From NCBI GenBank assembly GCA_022747635.1, contig JAKTNV010000024.1, positions 6,543,803 through 6,607,802 of the forward strand: a DNA stretch of 64,000 nucleotides. The letters run 5' to 3'. The notes under the pieces were generated by a model, which saw only the letters and a program-made list of their open reading frames with translations, searched no databases and was not told the origin of the DNA. A program made the translations under genes and the position numbers. This document shows, piece after piece, positions 26,101 to 38,275 of the stretch. Each line of letters begins with the position of its first letter. Position 1 is the stretch's first letter. Origin of the DNA: Hetaerina americana (Eukaryota > Arthropoda > Insecta > Odonata > Calopterygidae).

Positions 26101-29100
26101 TCCTTTAAACGAATGTTTAGTAAAATTGATCACAAAAACACATTCGCCACAATTTGATTATGGCAGATATTTTTACATACAGCTAAGTATTCACACGATT
26201 ATCATTGAAATTCACTGGGAATCGAGAACAAACCATCAAAATCAATAATCAAAAAGGCCGTTCTAACAGATAACGGGGACAAGATTTCGAAATCCGGTAG
26301 TCTAATCTTTCCTATGGAGGAAAAAGTCAATGTTTTCAGATTTATATGACGAATCCGGGTGAGTCACGAGGAAAGGGGATAAACGCTCAAGCTAACCTCG
26401 TGGCACTCTTTACCGCGGCGAAATCCTCAAGATAATGATAACATATCGTTTATTAAAAGGAAAAGCAGTAATTATAACGAAATATTACATTAAAACTAAT
26501 ATTTTTAGCATTCAATGTGGTTTATAGAATGCGCACGATTAATGCCAACCAAATGAATGCAACATATCCATTACTACTAACGGATTCAAGTTAATATAAA
26601 AACATAACCCTTAATTGAAGGGAACTTACCAACAACGCAATATAAAGAAGATCCCATTTGAACAATGCCAGTTTGAGAAGTAATAATTAATCCATAACTG
26701 ATTGAAGTGTCCTCCCTAACTCGAAGAAAACCTACTCAAAAGAATGTCAAATATTAGCCGCTCAAAGAAGATTCCGTAGTCTTCTGTACGATACGTTTAT
26801 TTGCCGACAATGCAGTGGTTTACCGTGATATCCGTAATCCTGAGGACACAGCAGTTTTACCAGATGACCTACATGCTATAATACAACGCCGGTGAGACAC
26901 TTGGAAATTAGAATTTAACTTAAAAAAATGCGTAGTGATGAATTTTTGGAAAATAAGCTTCTCCCTCCAGAATGCTTATTGCATCGGGAGCACCGAAATG
27001 GAATATGTAGACTCAATTATATACCTAAGCGCTACCCTCACTAACGACCTCTCCTGGGTGAAACATTCGGGGATTGTGTGGACAAGCTAACAAAAAATTA
27101 GGATTTACCAGAAAGAGTACTGGGTATATGTGATGAAAAGGTCAAAGAGAAATGTTATCTTTCGATGGTTAGGCCTCATTTAGAATATGATGTTAGTATA
27201 TGGGATACTCACGAAGTTGGATTGATTGCCGAATTACCTTCACTTTACCCATTTATGGTTGATTAGTACATTATAATATGTCATTCAAGTGCCAAAAACC
27301 TTTTACTGGAAATTAACAATCTCACTCCGAGTCTGAAATCTCCTTTCCAGTGAGCCACGAACCGACGGAAGACGAGCTGGAAGATATCATGGAAAAAGGG
27401 GATGTAAATATATTCACAGATAACGTAAGTAAAAGAAATTGCACTCAGTTTTGGCTAACGAAAGAAAATTAAATCGCTTAAAAACTAAGAAGTTACGCAA
27501 AATACGGTAGTACCCTGCAAGCAACCGCTAGGGTGTGTGGCAGGGGGTGAAAACATACCGGACTAATTTTGACCATAATATGACCATGCCGCGGTCGGAC
27601 GATGTTTTTTCGATCCCTTATCGTTCGTGGAAAATTACATCATACATCTATCTGTTCTACACTTGACTTCTCTAATTTTAAGGACATGATCTCTCCTACC
27701 GTAGTATGAACACAAGAATTAAGCTGGAGAGACACCTTCGAATTGGTTCAAGGATTCGGTTTCGAAGTAAATGGCAACAACGTCTAGATGTCAAGCAAAC
27801 CCCACTTCCTAAGAAATTAATTTAAAAAGGAATAGAATATTCGTACCGAGTACAAATTAATCACAAGTCGAAAGTGTGAAAATTAATCAGACTTTGATAG
27901 GAACAATTACAAGAAACATGCACGAGTGGCTTTATTCATTAATGATGCTTACCTAGAAAAATAGATATACAACAACAATTCGGTCAAAATCGATGTTCAC
28001 GAAACTTTTGACATATACATGCAGTTTGTGAGTGCATGTCAAGGAGGCAACTTGATTCGTGCAGCCATGGATTGTACAGTCATGAGGGTCAAACGTCTTA
28101 ATTTATGCCCAAGTTATTTTCACAGAGTAATAACGCGATTAGAGAGACAATGATTCCTGGTCTGCCACAGAATTTTGATGCCCTTTTCATTATCAAATTT
28201 TATGTTCGTGAAGCGTCCGACTACTTTCTGTGCCACTCTAACAGTTATTATTATTTTTTAAGTGCCGATCGAAATGTCGCGTGGCACTTTCAATTAAACC
28301 TTTACTGATTAGCAGATTACGTCTAACGGTGTGGGTGGACTAGGACTTAAGACTGCCTTCACTCCAAGAAGGGCTATTGTTTCCACGTGGAATTCGCAAA
28401 ACGTTCGAATAAACACGTACATAAATAGAATAAGATCATATTCTCAGTCGGCAAAGTTCCCAATTGTCGGCGTAAATTACCTAGGAAACTCAGGTGAAGC
28501 GGTGGTTTCAATGCGTAAATCATAGCAAACACAGCGAAATACACATTCCAGAGTCACTGCGAATCCACATTTATTTGAAAGCCTTCCACCACATCAGGTG
28601 CCAGAATGGGGAGATGAATGGGATCTGGTGGAACATCCGTGAAGACTCAACTCTTATCACACTTTGGGGTAAAAAGAATGGTCACTCATTCTATAATTCT
28701 TATTAGAAATGTTACAAACAGTTTTTTTTTCAAGTGGAAATTACGGATTCCCAAGAAGGCTCTTTCCCGACTTATCTTCCGAGTGCTTGGTATCCGATTA
28801 AGATTTCTTCTTGGATCGTCCCTTATCACTTCATGCACCACTTTTATTGACATGCCGGCCCTGCTATAGCTTCAGCCAGTGCTTGCACACTCGATGGCCA
28901 ACGGAAAATACTCAGTGATCTCAAAACTGAAAAGACCGTCGGCAATTCTCATTAATAATTATTCCAGACTTCCCAAAAAATTTGGCATTCTCCCACATTT
29001 CCGAATAAATTGGCAATGCAAGACTTAACCCCGATTTCCACAACGGAGCAGCTACATTATTTCATATACGCATTTGTATCATTCAACAGGTCATATTGAA

Positions 29101-32100
29101 AACTCAGGAAGCGAGGCAGGCCCTGGCAGATGTCGAAGCGAGGCACGAGGAAATACTTCGAATCGAGAAGTCGATTCGAGAACTGAGAGACATGTTCCTG
29201 GAAATGGCCATACTAGTGGAAAGTCAAGTAAGTTGGAATGAACTCCAAGTGGTACACATATCAAAGATTCTCAACAGCCACACGATCAAGAAACATTGGT
29301 TCCATAGAGAACTCACTTTTTAAACATACTATACGTTCAACTGAAACCCTATTGCGGAAATGAGCGGTTCGACCATCGATCCTTTGGCAGTGTAAGATGA
29401 ACCATTCAATAAAACAATGATGCACCATATCAGCAGGTCGCGGCCTCGAGAAATTCAGTAAGGTAACAGGGAGAATAAAAATAACAGTTACTTGAGTCCG
29501 AAACGAAAGGAGTAGAGTTAGGGATGGAGCACGGAAGGATGATTGTATAGCGAGGATGAACATCGAAATAATTGAAAAAAGGATGATTTTTTACGTATTG
29601 GGAGAATTCTTGTAAAAAACTAAATACTTTAAGACGAAGAGATTAAAAGGCTCTCACATGCCCGCAGCATATACATATACCAGTTAATACGTATAAATGT
29701 ACGAAATAAGAATACTAAGAATGGCTTAGCCATGATTGATCCAATAAAACAACAATGACAATTTTCGTGATTTCGATCTAGTCTCATTAGCAGCGTAAAT
29801 CACGGTCGGGATCTCATGAGAAATTAATCAAAATCCACCTGTTCTACCTGCCTTAGAAAGGCATTAAATGAAAAATACGACGGCCCCGATACATTCAATC
29901 CAGTACATTCCCACAGCTATCAACCCGAAAGACGGGTGCGGGGATCAGTTTATTTCTCTATACTTCAAGAGAGTTCTTTTAGAAAATCATACCGCTTAGG
30001 TTCGGCTGCGAGTGTCAGATGAATCTAAAGGAATGAACAAGGGATCTTTCGCTTAGCAACCCTATACTTCCCACAATGCCCACTGCTAAGCTTTTATAAA
30101 ATGAACAAGTATTAGCAATACAAACTCTTTCATGTGAGCGCTCAACCTCTGACTAATCGATTAGGCAAACACGAACGTTACCACCCCGACAAATGACCAT
30201 TTTGGCAAAGACCGCAACTTCGTAAACATTTTTAATCTTTCCAAAGGGTCAATGGGTGTCAGCTATCCTCTTGCAAGTTGTTTTGTTCTCTATTGGCCAA
30301 ATAATTAGATGGATACGCTGAATTACTGGGTCACAGATAAAATGCTGACTCGTCGACCTGGTTGTTAACTCTTTAAACTGTTAATAATGTTTAGTCAGAG
30401 GGTCGACTCGTGACTATCGAGTATTTACTTGGAAAGATAATTTAGACGAAAAATTACTCGCAGCTAAAAAATATTTGAGGCAGCAAGGAAAGTTAAGTAT
30501 TGCGACAGAAATTAATATAGAAAACACCTTCACAATTCGAACGATCAAAGCGAGTAAAATGTTTTACTAATGGTCTGCGTACCGAATCATACGTATATTT
30601 AAACGATTGAGGATATCAATACTTGCTTATAGGGGTATTTTGCTTGTTCTAAGCACAATATGACTAAAATTAATGATCATTTAGTAAGCATGTAAAGACC
30701 ACAATTAAAATTTAACTTTTTAATTTACTTTAAATTTCACATTAAACTTTGAGAAGATTCTGAGTGAGTTCCCATAAAAATGGGACTTGGGAGCATTTAA
30801 AATATTTAATTAATTGAATTTGAGATTGGTTCAAACTTGCTGTCTCCATGAGGCCCTCTTATTGCTCTTTTGTTTTTGCTGACCTGTTTTTTCCCTTGCG
30901 ATGTCACTAAACATTGATCTTCCTTTTTTTACACGAAATATCCTCGTCTTCGGTGGAATATAAAAAGGGAGAAAAAGTGGATAGCATAATGTTCCACGTC
31001 GGCAAAAGCGCAGAGCATGCTGAGAAAGGCAAGAGAAAGATCTATCAAGCGAAACAACTGAAAAGTGGTGTCAGGAAGGTAAGATTTTCCAATTCAATAA
31101 CCATTAATTCAGTTCCGAGTGATACGCCTTCAGCTTCGTATTATAGGATCGTGAGCAGATGTATCATTTTGTTTGACCGGGTAAATTATTAGCTATCAAA
31201 ATCTGGTCACCATATCGGGGGCCTAGAATCGAATCCTATCTTGGGCGTGGACAAATTTCTGCGACACACGACGTACATATGTACAATTTGGGTTATTTTT
31301 TTCATGGAATTGCTGCCTTTTTGGGTGAGCCATTCCCAAATGTGGTCCCCTTCTGACATTTGGTAGTGGGTGGTCGCGATTCAGCAACCCTGAATCACGA
31401 ATTTCACTAAACCACGAATAAAATACGAGGCATATTCGAAAAGTAAGGGCCATTTTCTCACGTCTAAATATTGGCGGGTCAGAAAAAAGTTGTCCGCACA
31501 AAGCGCCATCCATTGATTGTTTCTGTAGCCACTGGAGTTATTGTTTTGATCCAGTAGTATTTTTCCAAGTCGGTGACTGTAGAAAAAATGTCCGCGAAAA
31601 TCGTTGCTTCCACCAGTTGCGAAGAGCGTGTCATTATTCCAATTTTGTGTGCAGAAGGATCATAAGCTGCCTAAATTCATCGAGAGTTATGCTTATCTTA
31701 TGGACCTGCAGTAATGAGTGAAGGTAATGTTAAACAATGGTGTTAAGACTTTAAAAATTGCCGGACTAATGTGCATGATGTAGAGCGGAGTGGCAGAGCC
31801 ACTATCCAGACAGATGAAATCGTCCAACAAGTGGACGAACAACTGCGATCTAATCGACCATTAGTGCCCTGGCTGATGAATTTCTTCTTGTTGGACTCAT
31901 CACTATTTACACGACTGTTACGGAAAAGCTCGGGTATCACAAATTGTGTGCCAGGTGGGTATCGAAAATGCTTACCGATCAACCCAAGGAGTAAGGAATG
32001 TTTAGAGGACAAGCGTTTTTGGATCGCTTTTGATCTTTTTAATCACCCACCGCACAGTCCTGACCGTGCACCTAGCGACCATTTCCCGTTGTTGCACTTG

Positions 32101-32560
32101 AAACTCTGGGACAACGTTTTGAAGACAAGAAGGAACTCAAGACAGCCATTGTCAACCGGTTCCATTCCCAAGCGTCGAACTTCTTTGCTGGGGGATTAAG
32201 TATGCAGGTGCAGCTTGAAAAGTACTTAAAAGTGAATCATAATTATGTAGAAAAGTGAGATAGGTTTGTAGGAAACTGAAACCTGCCAATAAAACTTCTT
32301 CTTAAGAATATATTTTTTTATGAGCAAACTGCCTTTACTTTTCGAATATACCTTGTAATTAAGGCGAATCGAATGATTCCCATTATCCCAAACTTTTGAA
32401 ACAATGACCAATCAAGCACAAAACCACACGCAATACAAAGTAAAAATGTGACGTTTTTTTCACTTTCTTGCAGAAAAAAATCATCATCATCATCGTATTA
32501 ATTATTGCTGCCATTATTTTGGGACTGATTATATATTTTACTGCGGTCCCAATAAAATAA
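23178..32560 (+). CDS. syntaxin (Qa-SNARE), divergent; first exon not found
   Basis: Plasma-membrane-type syntaxin, a tail-anchored target SNARE for vesicle fusion. Exons: 23178-23330, 23827-23926, 24387-24461, 24551-24769, 27351-27424, 29090-29227, 30968-31078, 32474-32560. All phases agree, giving 318 residues plus an unseen N-terminus. In order they encode an acidic N-terminal stretch, Habc helices ([11 protein letters not shown] joined to [13 protein letters not shown], then [15 protein letters not shown]), a linker ([13 protein letters not shown]), the SNARE motif ([32 protein letters not shown]) and a membrane anchor of Ile/Leu/Val. The zero-layer Gln is the last codon of exon 29090-29227. 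The SNARE-to-anchor stretch has exactly the length of syntaxin 1A but differs much in sequence. It could be an insect Syx4-like or a lineage-specific copy. An AATAAA lies at 32681-32686. Confidence 0.93.
25120..25295 (+). mobile_element. LINE C-terminal fragment in syntaxin intron
   Basis: A plus-strand frame reads [14 protein letters not shown] then [10 protein letters not shown], the decayed tail of an RTE-like non-LTR polymerase (usual form RKIRRLRFLGHIMR). It lies in the intron between exons 24551-24769 and 27351-27424. Confidence 0.5.
26800..27240 (+). mobile_element. LINE reverse transcriptase fragment
   Basis: The plus strand reads [20 protein letters not shown], then FNLKKC, then MEYVDSI and [10 protein letters not shown], and ends in [14 protein letters not shown] codons. 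This is the palm/thumb region of a jockey/CR1-like polymerase. Its end overlaps in content with the start of the minus-strand fragment at 18080-18331, so both come from one family. Stops and a frameshift are present. Confidence 0.7.
27505..27725 (-). mobile_element. LINE 3' end fragment, second copy
   Basis: Same 3' terminal sequence as 17620-17990 on the minus strand: the CRTDR-coding region, the CGTTCGTGG and CGATCCCTTATCG blocks seen on the plus strand, and the CCCTGCAAGCAACCGCTAGG terminal block. It lies less than 300 bases from the plus-strand polymerase fragment at 26800-27240 but in opposite orientation, so the two are separate insertions. Confidence 0.65.
31426..32355 (+). mobile_element. 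internally deleted mariner with both inverted repeats
   Basis: Lies in the last syntaxin intron. The ends are inverted repeats: the first 20 bases CGAGGCATATTCGAAAAGTA match the reverse complement of the last 20 with two differences, each flanked by TA. Inside are mariner transposase pieces: [18 protein letters not shown] (helix-turn-helix linker), a decayed region, then HSPDRAPSD (third catalytic Asp) and LKTAIVN. The 930-base length against about 1.3 kb for a complete element, plus loss of the region around the first two catalytic Asps, shows an internal deletion. It cannot encode a transposase but could have moved using one supplied elsewhere. Confidence 0.85.
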
Positions 32561-35500
32561 GCACCACAAAAAATCAAGTGCACAGAACTATTCAGTCTTA
32601 AAAACTGGCTTGGGCATTTGCACCATGTTTTTTTAATGATGGATGTCATAATTAGTGCATTTGATTACGTGCACGCCAACAATAAAGGAGATGATTACAA
32701 CATAGAACTCGATGTTGGGGAGGGCGAAGTTATGGAGAAATCATGAGAATTTCAAAATGAATGACAAACCCTGAAGGCATCCTCGCATTGGCACTAACTG
32801 GTACTACAATAGTGAAAAGCATTTATCACCTTGGGACCTATACTGCACTCCATGTGCCTACGAAATTCGTCTTGCTGTTCCCGTGAGCCTGAAGATGAGT
32901 TGCAGAGCTTAGTGTGTTGTAATATATTACCTATTTGACTACACAACTTCCTAAATGAGAGCCGAGCATGTTTTTCTTTTATTCTTGCAATCGATTGCAC
33001 ATCAAAATATATGGACAAGCACACGTCAATAATTCGCAAAGCTTGCCATAGCACGGTATAAGTAGTGTGAAAAATGCTCTATTTTTTCCTGCATGTCTTT
33101 GACTAAAGAAATCTTGTGAAGCAGAAAACAAATTACTATAAAAAGTTTAATGTCGTGTCGAAACGCAAAAACACATTTAAAAATGTTATTTTATAATCCA
33201 AAAAAAACCCTTTAGTACGAGGAAAATTGGCACTTGAACTCAAAATACCTGCGAAGCCAACGAGCTTGTTTGTTTCAAAGATTATTTGAAGTTTCTGTTC
33301 TATACTGTATATACTACGCCATTCTTCCGAAGACATCCTATTCATAAGTTGGTTTTAAAAGTAAAAATCGGTCTATTCGAGATTTTTCACCAAAATGTTT
33401 GTCAGATTCACAATCTGTGTCCTTCATGACGTGTAAAAGGAGTATTTCCTGTAAAATGAAATTTCATGAAGAGAAATTACTAGCATGGCTTAATGGCTCC
33501 TCAATTATTGGCTAGCAACAATAGAAATCACTGTGGTCAACGAAAACTTAAGGCAAAGGTGATTGAGAACCACTTAACGTACTCGATTACCGCCGCTACC
33601 TGGACATCGATTCGTCATATACCCCGAGCAAGACGAAAATAAACTATGATGACTACCTAAAATAATTATACAGCGCCTAAATTTGAAGATTTTTACTTTC
33701 TGTGCTTTAACACAATTATAAAAAAATGAAATGCTAAAAATAAAAATGTTTTGATTAGTCCGGTCTTTCTAACTAAATCCTTGGATTCCATTTACATTAA
33801 TTACCTGCGAATACATTTAAATGGGTCTTTCTTATCCCTGAAAATCAACATCACAAAGATTGCACAAGGATCGGCCTTCCGGTTGCAACGCGTTGGTTGG
33901 TGCTCACCGTACACCAGCGAGGACAAAAATCACCGATAGATGCTATTTGTCACGAGCGAAGCTACAGCCTGAAACTTATATTTCATGGAATGCCGCTCTA
34001 CCCGGGGCTACACGGCATGACCACCACTCAACGGTCAGCAGTCACCGTAAAATAGAGACTGGGACATTACCTTTATAACGGGGGTGATCATCAGATCGCA
34101 TTCGCATCCTCCCTCTAATCCGGGTGGTGAAACGCATCAACAGGCAGGCGTTCATTCAGAATCCGATATAAAATCCTTCGATATGGCGATGGATATTCAA
34201 CAGATTGATGAGAAAGAAATGAAAAAATTGACGGCGGCGTCTTAATAAATAGTGAATATTACATCATTAATGCTGATGATGCGTTACTTAAATACTAAAA
34301 TGCAAGGGTAAAAGTGTCAAATTAAGAATAATGATTCGTTTTTTTTAATTCAAGAGTGGTAATAACTAAGGGGCCAATATTAAATATCAGTAATGGTTGG
34401 ATATGCGTAAAATTACACGAAGATGATTTTTTTAGGAAGTCTTGGGAAGAAACATCGTTATTTGGACACTATATATAACTGAACAAGGTTCCACTGGCCA
34501 GCATTTGGAATCATTTCAACCGATTGTACCGATACTGGTGCCTGAATTTTTCATTTCCAAGTTTAATTGCAAAACGAGCGAACCTGAATAAATAATAACA
34601 ATCTATTTATATAAAAAATAATTTAAAATTAAAATTTTGTTTCTTAAGTATTTAAAACAAACACTAAAACATTATTTTCTACACAGAAATAATGCGGTAG
34701 TTTATTCTTCAAACACGATTCAGTAAAATCTTTCAATTAATATTTGTCGCAAAACATTAGTTACACGGAAGAAGGCACTTTAAATTAAACGAGGTACAAA
34801 TAACCTTCCGGATAAATCATGATTACAAAACCAGTAACATCAAAGATGCAGAAAAATACTGGAAGTTCAGAAGTGATGACAACATCGGAGGTGTTTTTTA
34901 CTATATTGAACAATACCAAAATACTGCAAAAGCAAATACCGCTGGAAATTTCCTTGTGTCTTTCATAAACCTACACATGGGAAGTAATGATCAATATTCC
35001 ATGCGATTCATGGTAGAAATGGCATTGTGAAATTAACGATTTAATTTACGTAAACGTTCACGTTAAGCAAACGAGTTCACGTGGGCAAAGAGCTTAATGG
35101 TAAAATACACACCAATACGGAGGAAAGAATCCCACCCAATTGCATTTCATAGAATGATAAACCTTATTGTTTTGAATTGTTTATTAGTGGTTTTCATCTT
35201 GTTTGTTTCGTTAGAATGAAAATAGTGCCGCTTCTTCTAAAGACTATAGGAAACAAATAATTTTAATAGAATAGCTACCATTCCATGAAGAATCATACAA
35301 AGGATGGTGTGCACATATTAAAACTACATAAGTTCGTTCTTTTCTGAAAATGGGAGGTCTAAAATGATGAGGTGATAAATAATTTCAAAGCGAAAATAAA
35401 GACGTGACGCAAGCCGATACCACTAACTTATGTTTTGCATGAATCGCAAAAGCGTAATTACGAGACAGCGTAATCACGCCCGCTGTTCAGTTTTTTACAG

Positions 35501-35750
35501 CGGTGATTCAATTTTTTTTTACTTGATACCCACATTTATTATCAAACCTGCATGACGGTCTAAATCTGACTGTCCGGATACACAGCATATATCGGCAGAT
35601 AAAGATCATTCGGATCAACTAACCACATTTTTACACAAACTAACGACTTGATAAAGCCAGAGGTACCAAGGAGGAGACTGTTAAAATGAAAAATATGAGT
35701 GCAGACATCAATATTTTAATAGTACTGAAATTGTCCAAATATGCACCATT
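32561..35750. other. downstream of syntaxin, no gene seen
   Basis: The AATAAA at 32681-32686 probably ends the syntaxin message. Beyond it I see no gene. 33860-34140 is somewhat richer in GC with an open frame of 72 codons that I do not recognise. Confidence 0.45.
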
Positions 35751-35753
35751 TCA

Positions 35754-35844
35754 TCACTGAGTAGACATGTAAGATGTGCAATCACATGAAGAGAAATACA
35801 TCCGAAGAGGAAAATACCACAGGTGAGTATATATTCTGTACTCT

Positions 35845-35909
<65 letters not shown>

Positions 35910-37469
35910 TATTAAGACCAAGTATATTATCTGCTGCCAAATAACTACAACCGAAAATATAATGGGAATGGTGAAGGAAATAAGTTCGTACATGAACCGT
36001 GGAAAATTAACTACGAGTGTTATTAACACAGAGCATACGGTAACGAACATTAGCAAGTATTTTTCTCCGGACAGAAACACCATCTGCAATTTAACCACAT
36101 ATTCGCGAAAAACCTGAAATCCATCATCTGAAAGCAGGTTTTCTGTTAAGGCAAACCATGAATTCCATTAAATTTATCTGGTATCTTTACTTAATGTTGG
36201 GCTCGTCATGTAGGCATTTAACTCGGCACCTTCAATGTACATATAGCCCTTCCGTATGGGCTCAAAGAGAGCAGATAAAAATTCTCAAATGGGGCATCTT
36301 GTATTTGTTTCCGTCAAATTTGAGAAATACCTTTCGCCTCGCGGGCCTTGGAATATATTTCTTCCCGAGTTGTTTCCCAATATTCTGAGTTGCTGACCAA
36401 TTTTTTCAAACTAATAAGAGAAAAATATCGATAATGACTTTCGGAACATAACAGCACAACATCATTGTTGCTATTATATACACATCAGGTTCACCTTAGT
36501 TCCCGAACGCGTAAAGTTAATAAAAGACGTATCAAGGATTCAAACCAGACCTGCAAATCATAAGTTCGTTTCGACGAATTATGAATCAAAATTTCCCTTA
36601 TACTTCATTAGCACATAATTATTAGACAAACAATGACAAAAACACGAAAACGTGTATTTTTCACACAAAATATGATTGAAAATGCTCTTTGCTATATTTA
36701 CTTCATATTGATACTTGCAAATGGAGCTGGAACTTTTGAATCCGGCTTCCATTATTTCACATATTTTTTCACGTTCACAAACTAATAAATATAGGATGGA
36801 TGATAAATCGAGCAAAGGAACTCCTAAATAATAAGTACTTACAGCTTTTAACTTTAAAAACTTGAATGTAAAAAATGACAAAAATGTGGGCACACGGTGC
36901 TGTCACAGAAAAAAATAATAATTCAAAATAAATGCTGTGAAAATATATTCAGTGAAGGGGATCGGAAGTCCTGGCTCCGCAACAGTTACTGGAGTTGACT
37001 ATAGAGAGGTGGTCCAAACTAAAGATAGTACTTATCTTGTGACAAACATCTCGGAACTGTGACTTTCTCGGAATAGGAAGTCGCAACCGCATAATTTGTG
37101 ATAACATCTTGCCAGTTTCCATTTTTTTAGGGCAGAAATATTTATACTGGGATTCAGTTATGTAGTTTAAACTCTAATGCACCGAACAAGGAGCCCTCCA
37201 AGGAATTTTCAAGGCTAACCAATTAAAATGTAATAGCTGTCAGCAATTAATGTTCCGCCGTTCAACTCACATTTATCGTTAACGAACTTATCATCATAAA
37301 TTTGAGTCAGCAAAATGAACAATTCAACAACTGGATATAGTGTAACGTATTTACTTGCCATTCTTCGTGGAACGAAAAAAGCTTCTTGCACACGAATCAG
37401 CCGCACACAAAAGCAATCGCAGACATATTTTTCGAACGTAGCCGGGAAAGTTGAACGCACTTGATTCAA
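35754..37469 (-). pseudogene. possible multi-pass membrane protein fragments (chemoreceptor-like)
   Basis: Three hydrophobic minus-strand open segments lie in order: 37215-37469 (YPVVELFILLTQIYDD), about 36660-36830 (a membrane stretch then CEREKICEIMEAGFKSSS), and about 35910-36110 (YLLMFVTVCSVLITLVV and further hydrophobic stretches). The spacing of membrane segments and the basic/acidic loop before the middle piece recall insect odorant receptors. I cannot show the family's signature C-terminal motif, frames between the pieces contain stops, and the last frame runs into a TA repeat. This could be a decayed receptor, a gene with missed exons, or chance. Confidence 0.2.
35847..35905. repeat. 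(TA)n microsatellite
   Basis: About 59 bases of uninterrupted TA dinucleotides. The Ile-Tyr repeats it would encode on the minus strand are an artefact. Confidence 0.95.
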
Positions 37470-37616
37470 TGAAAAATATTGGGTCTTCCAGTTTTAATGT
37501 AATCCACTGCTTATTTCAAAGTTTCGATAAGATTTAAGTGACTAATGTTCCCAATTTCGCCCACGAAGGCGAACTCAAGTGATCGCAAAACGTTCCATGA
37601 TGCTCGGAAGAAAAAG

Positions 37617-37950
37617 GACGATGAGTTCTAGAGTTTTATTCCCGAAGAAAACGACGAATAGATCTGGTATATCTTAGAGATAACTCACTTAAGATATTTG
37701 CTGGCAATTGTACCACGCAACGACAAACGCACCAGGGGGTATAACGAATCCCAAAACATGTAACCTGCAGAATCTTTTTATCACTTCATTCTTTAATGGT
37801 ATAAAATTATTTCTCTATTAGTTATGAACTCCTCACGAAAAACGCTGAATCTTCCGATAACCCCAAGGCGACAAGGAGCTAGATAACCCCGGAGATTTCC
37901 CTTCAAACGACTTTTTCCATTTCAAGATCTTCTCAGCAGCGTAAAAGCCG
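37617..37950. repeat. dispersed repeat, copy inside the CpG-rich block
   Basis: About 330 bases aligned by eye to 39771-40095 in the same orientation, with shared blocks such as CAGAATCTTTTTATC, TCACGAAAAACGCTGAA and CCATTTCAAGATCTTCTCAG. This copy keeps about 13 CpGs. The family is not recognised. Confidence 0.8.
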
Positions 37951-38089
37951 GGTTCGACTGACTAAGAAGTAAGGAAGATTGGTTCAACCGGTTCAGGCGG
38001 AGGAAATTCTGAAAAGCTTTCATAAGCGAAGGTACTTCTTAATAAGTTAAACGCCAAGAATGAACGTCACAAATATTCTATGCACTTTT

Positions 38090-38275
38090 AATTAGTCAGT
38101 CGAACTGCGCATTCAATTACGCGATCAGTGCTAAAACACTGACCGCATATTTTAATGTTCGAATCTCGACCTGGGTAATTTTAGGGAATGCCTCCGATGC
38201 GATGCTTCACAAGGTGAGCAACCGCGAGATAATATCCCTGGCATCGGAGCCTAACGCTTTTTCATAACCATCTTC
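38090..38275 (+). repeat. tRNA-derived SINE-like sequence
   Basis: A tRNA-like segment with a good B box (GTTCGAATCTC at about 38157-38168) and a degenerate A-box region about 50 bases before it. A non-tRNA body with GCATCGGAGCCTAACGC follows. No second copy is in this window, so the SINE assignment rests on the promoter boxes alone. Confidence 0.45.

Noticed and set aside
29735..29860. Possible third copy of the LINE 3' end
   Set aside because: Only short words (such as CGGTCGGGAT and CCTGTTCTAC) are shared; too little to claim homology.
33860..34078. 72-codon plus-strand frame in a GC-richer patch
   Set aside because: No recognisable motif, no splice context, and long frames are expected where GC is higher.
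35830..35930. Protein-like Ile-Tyr repeats
   Set aside because: Translation of the (TA)n microsatellite.
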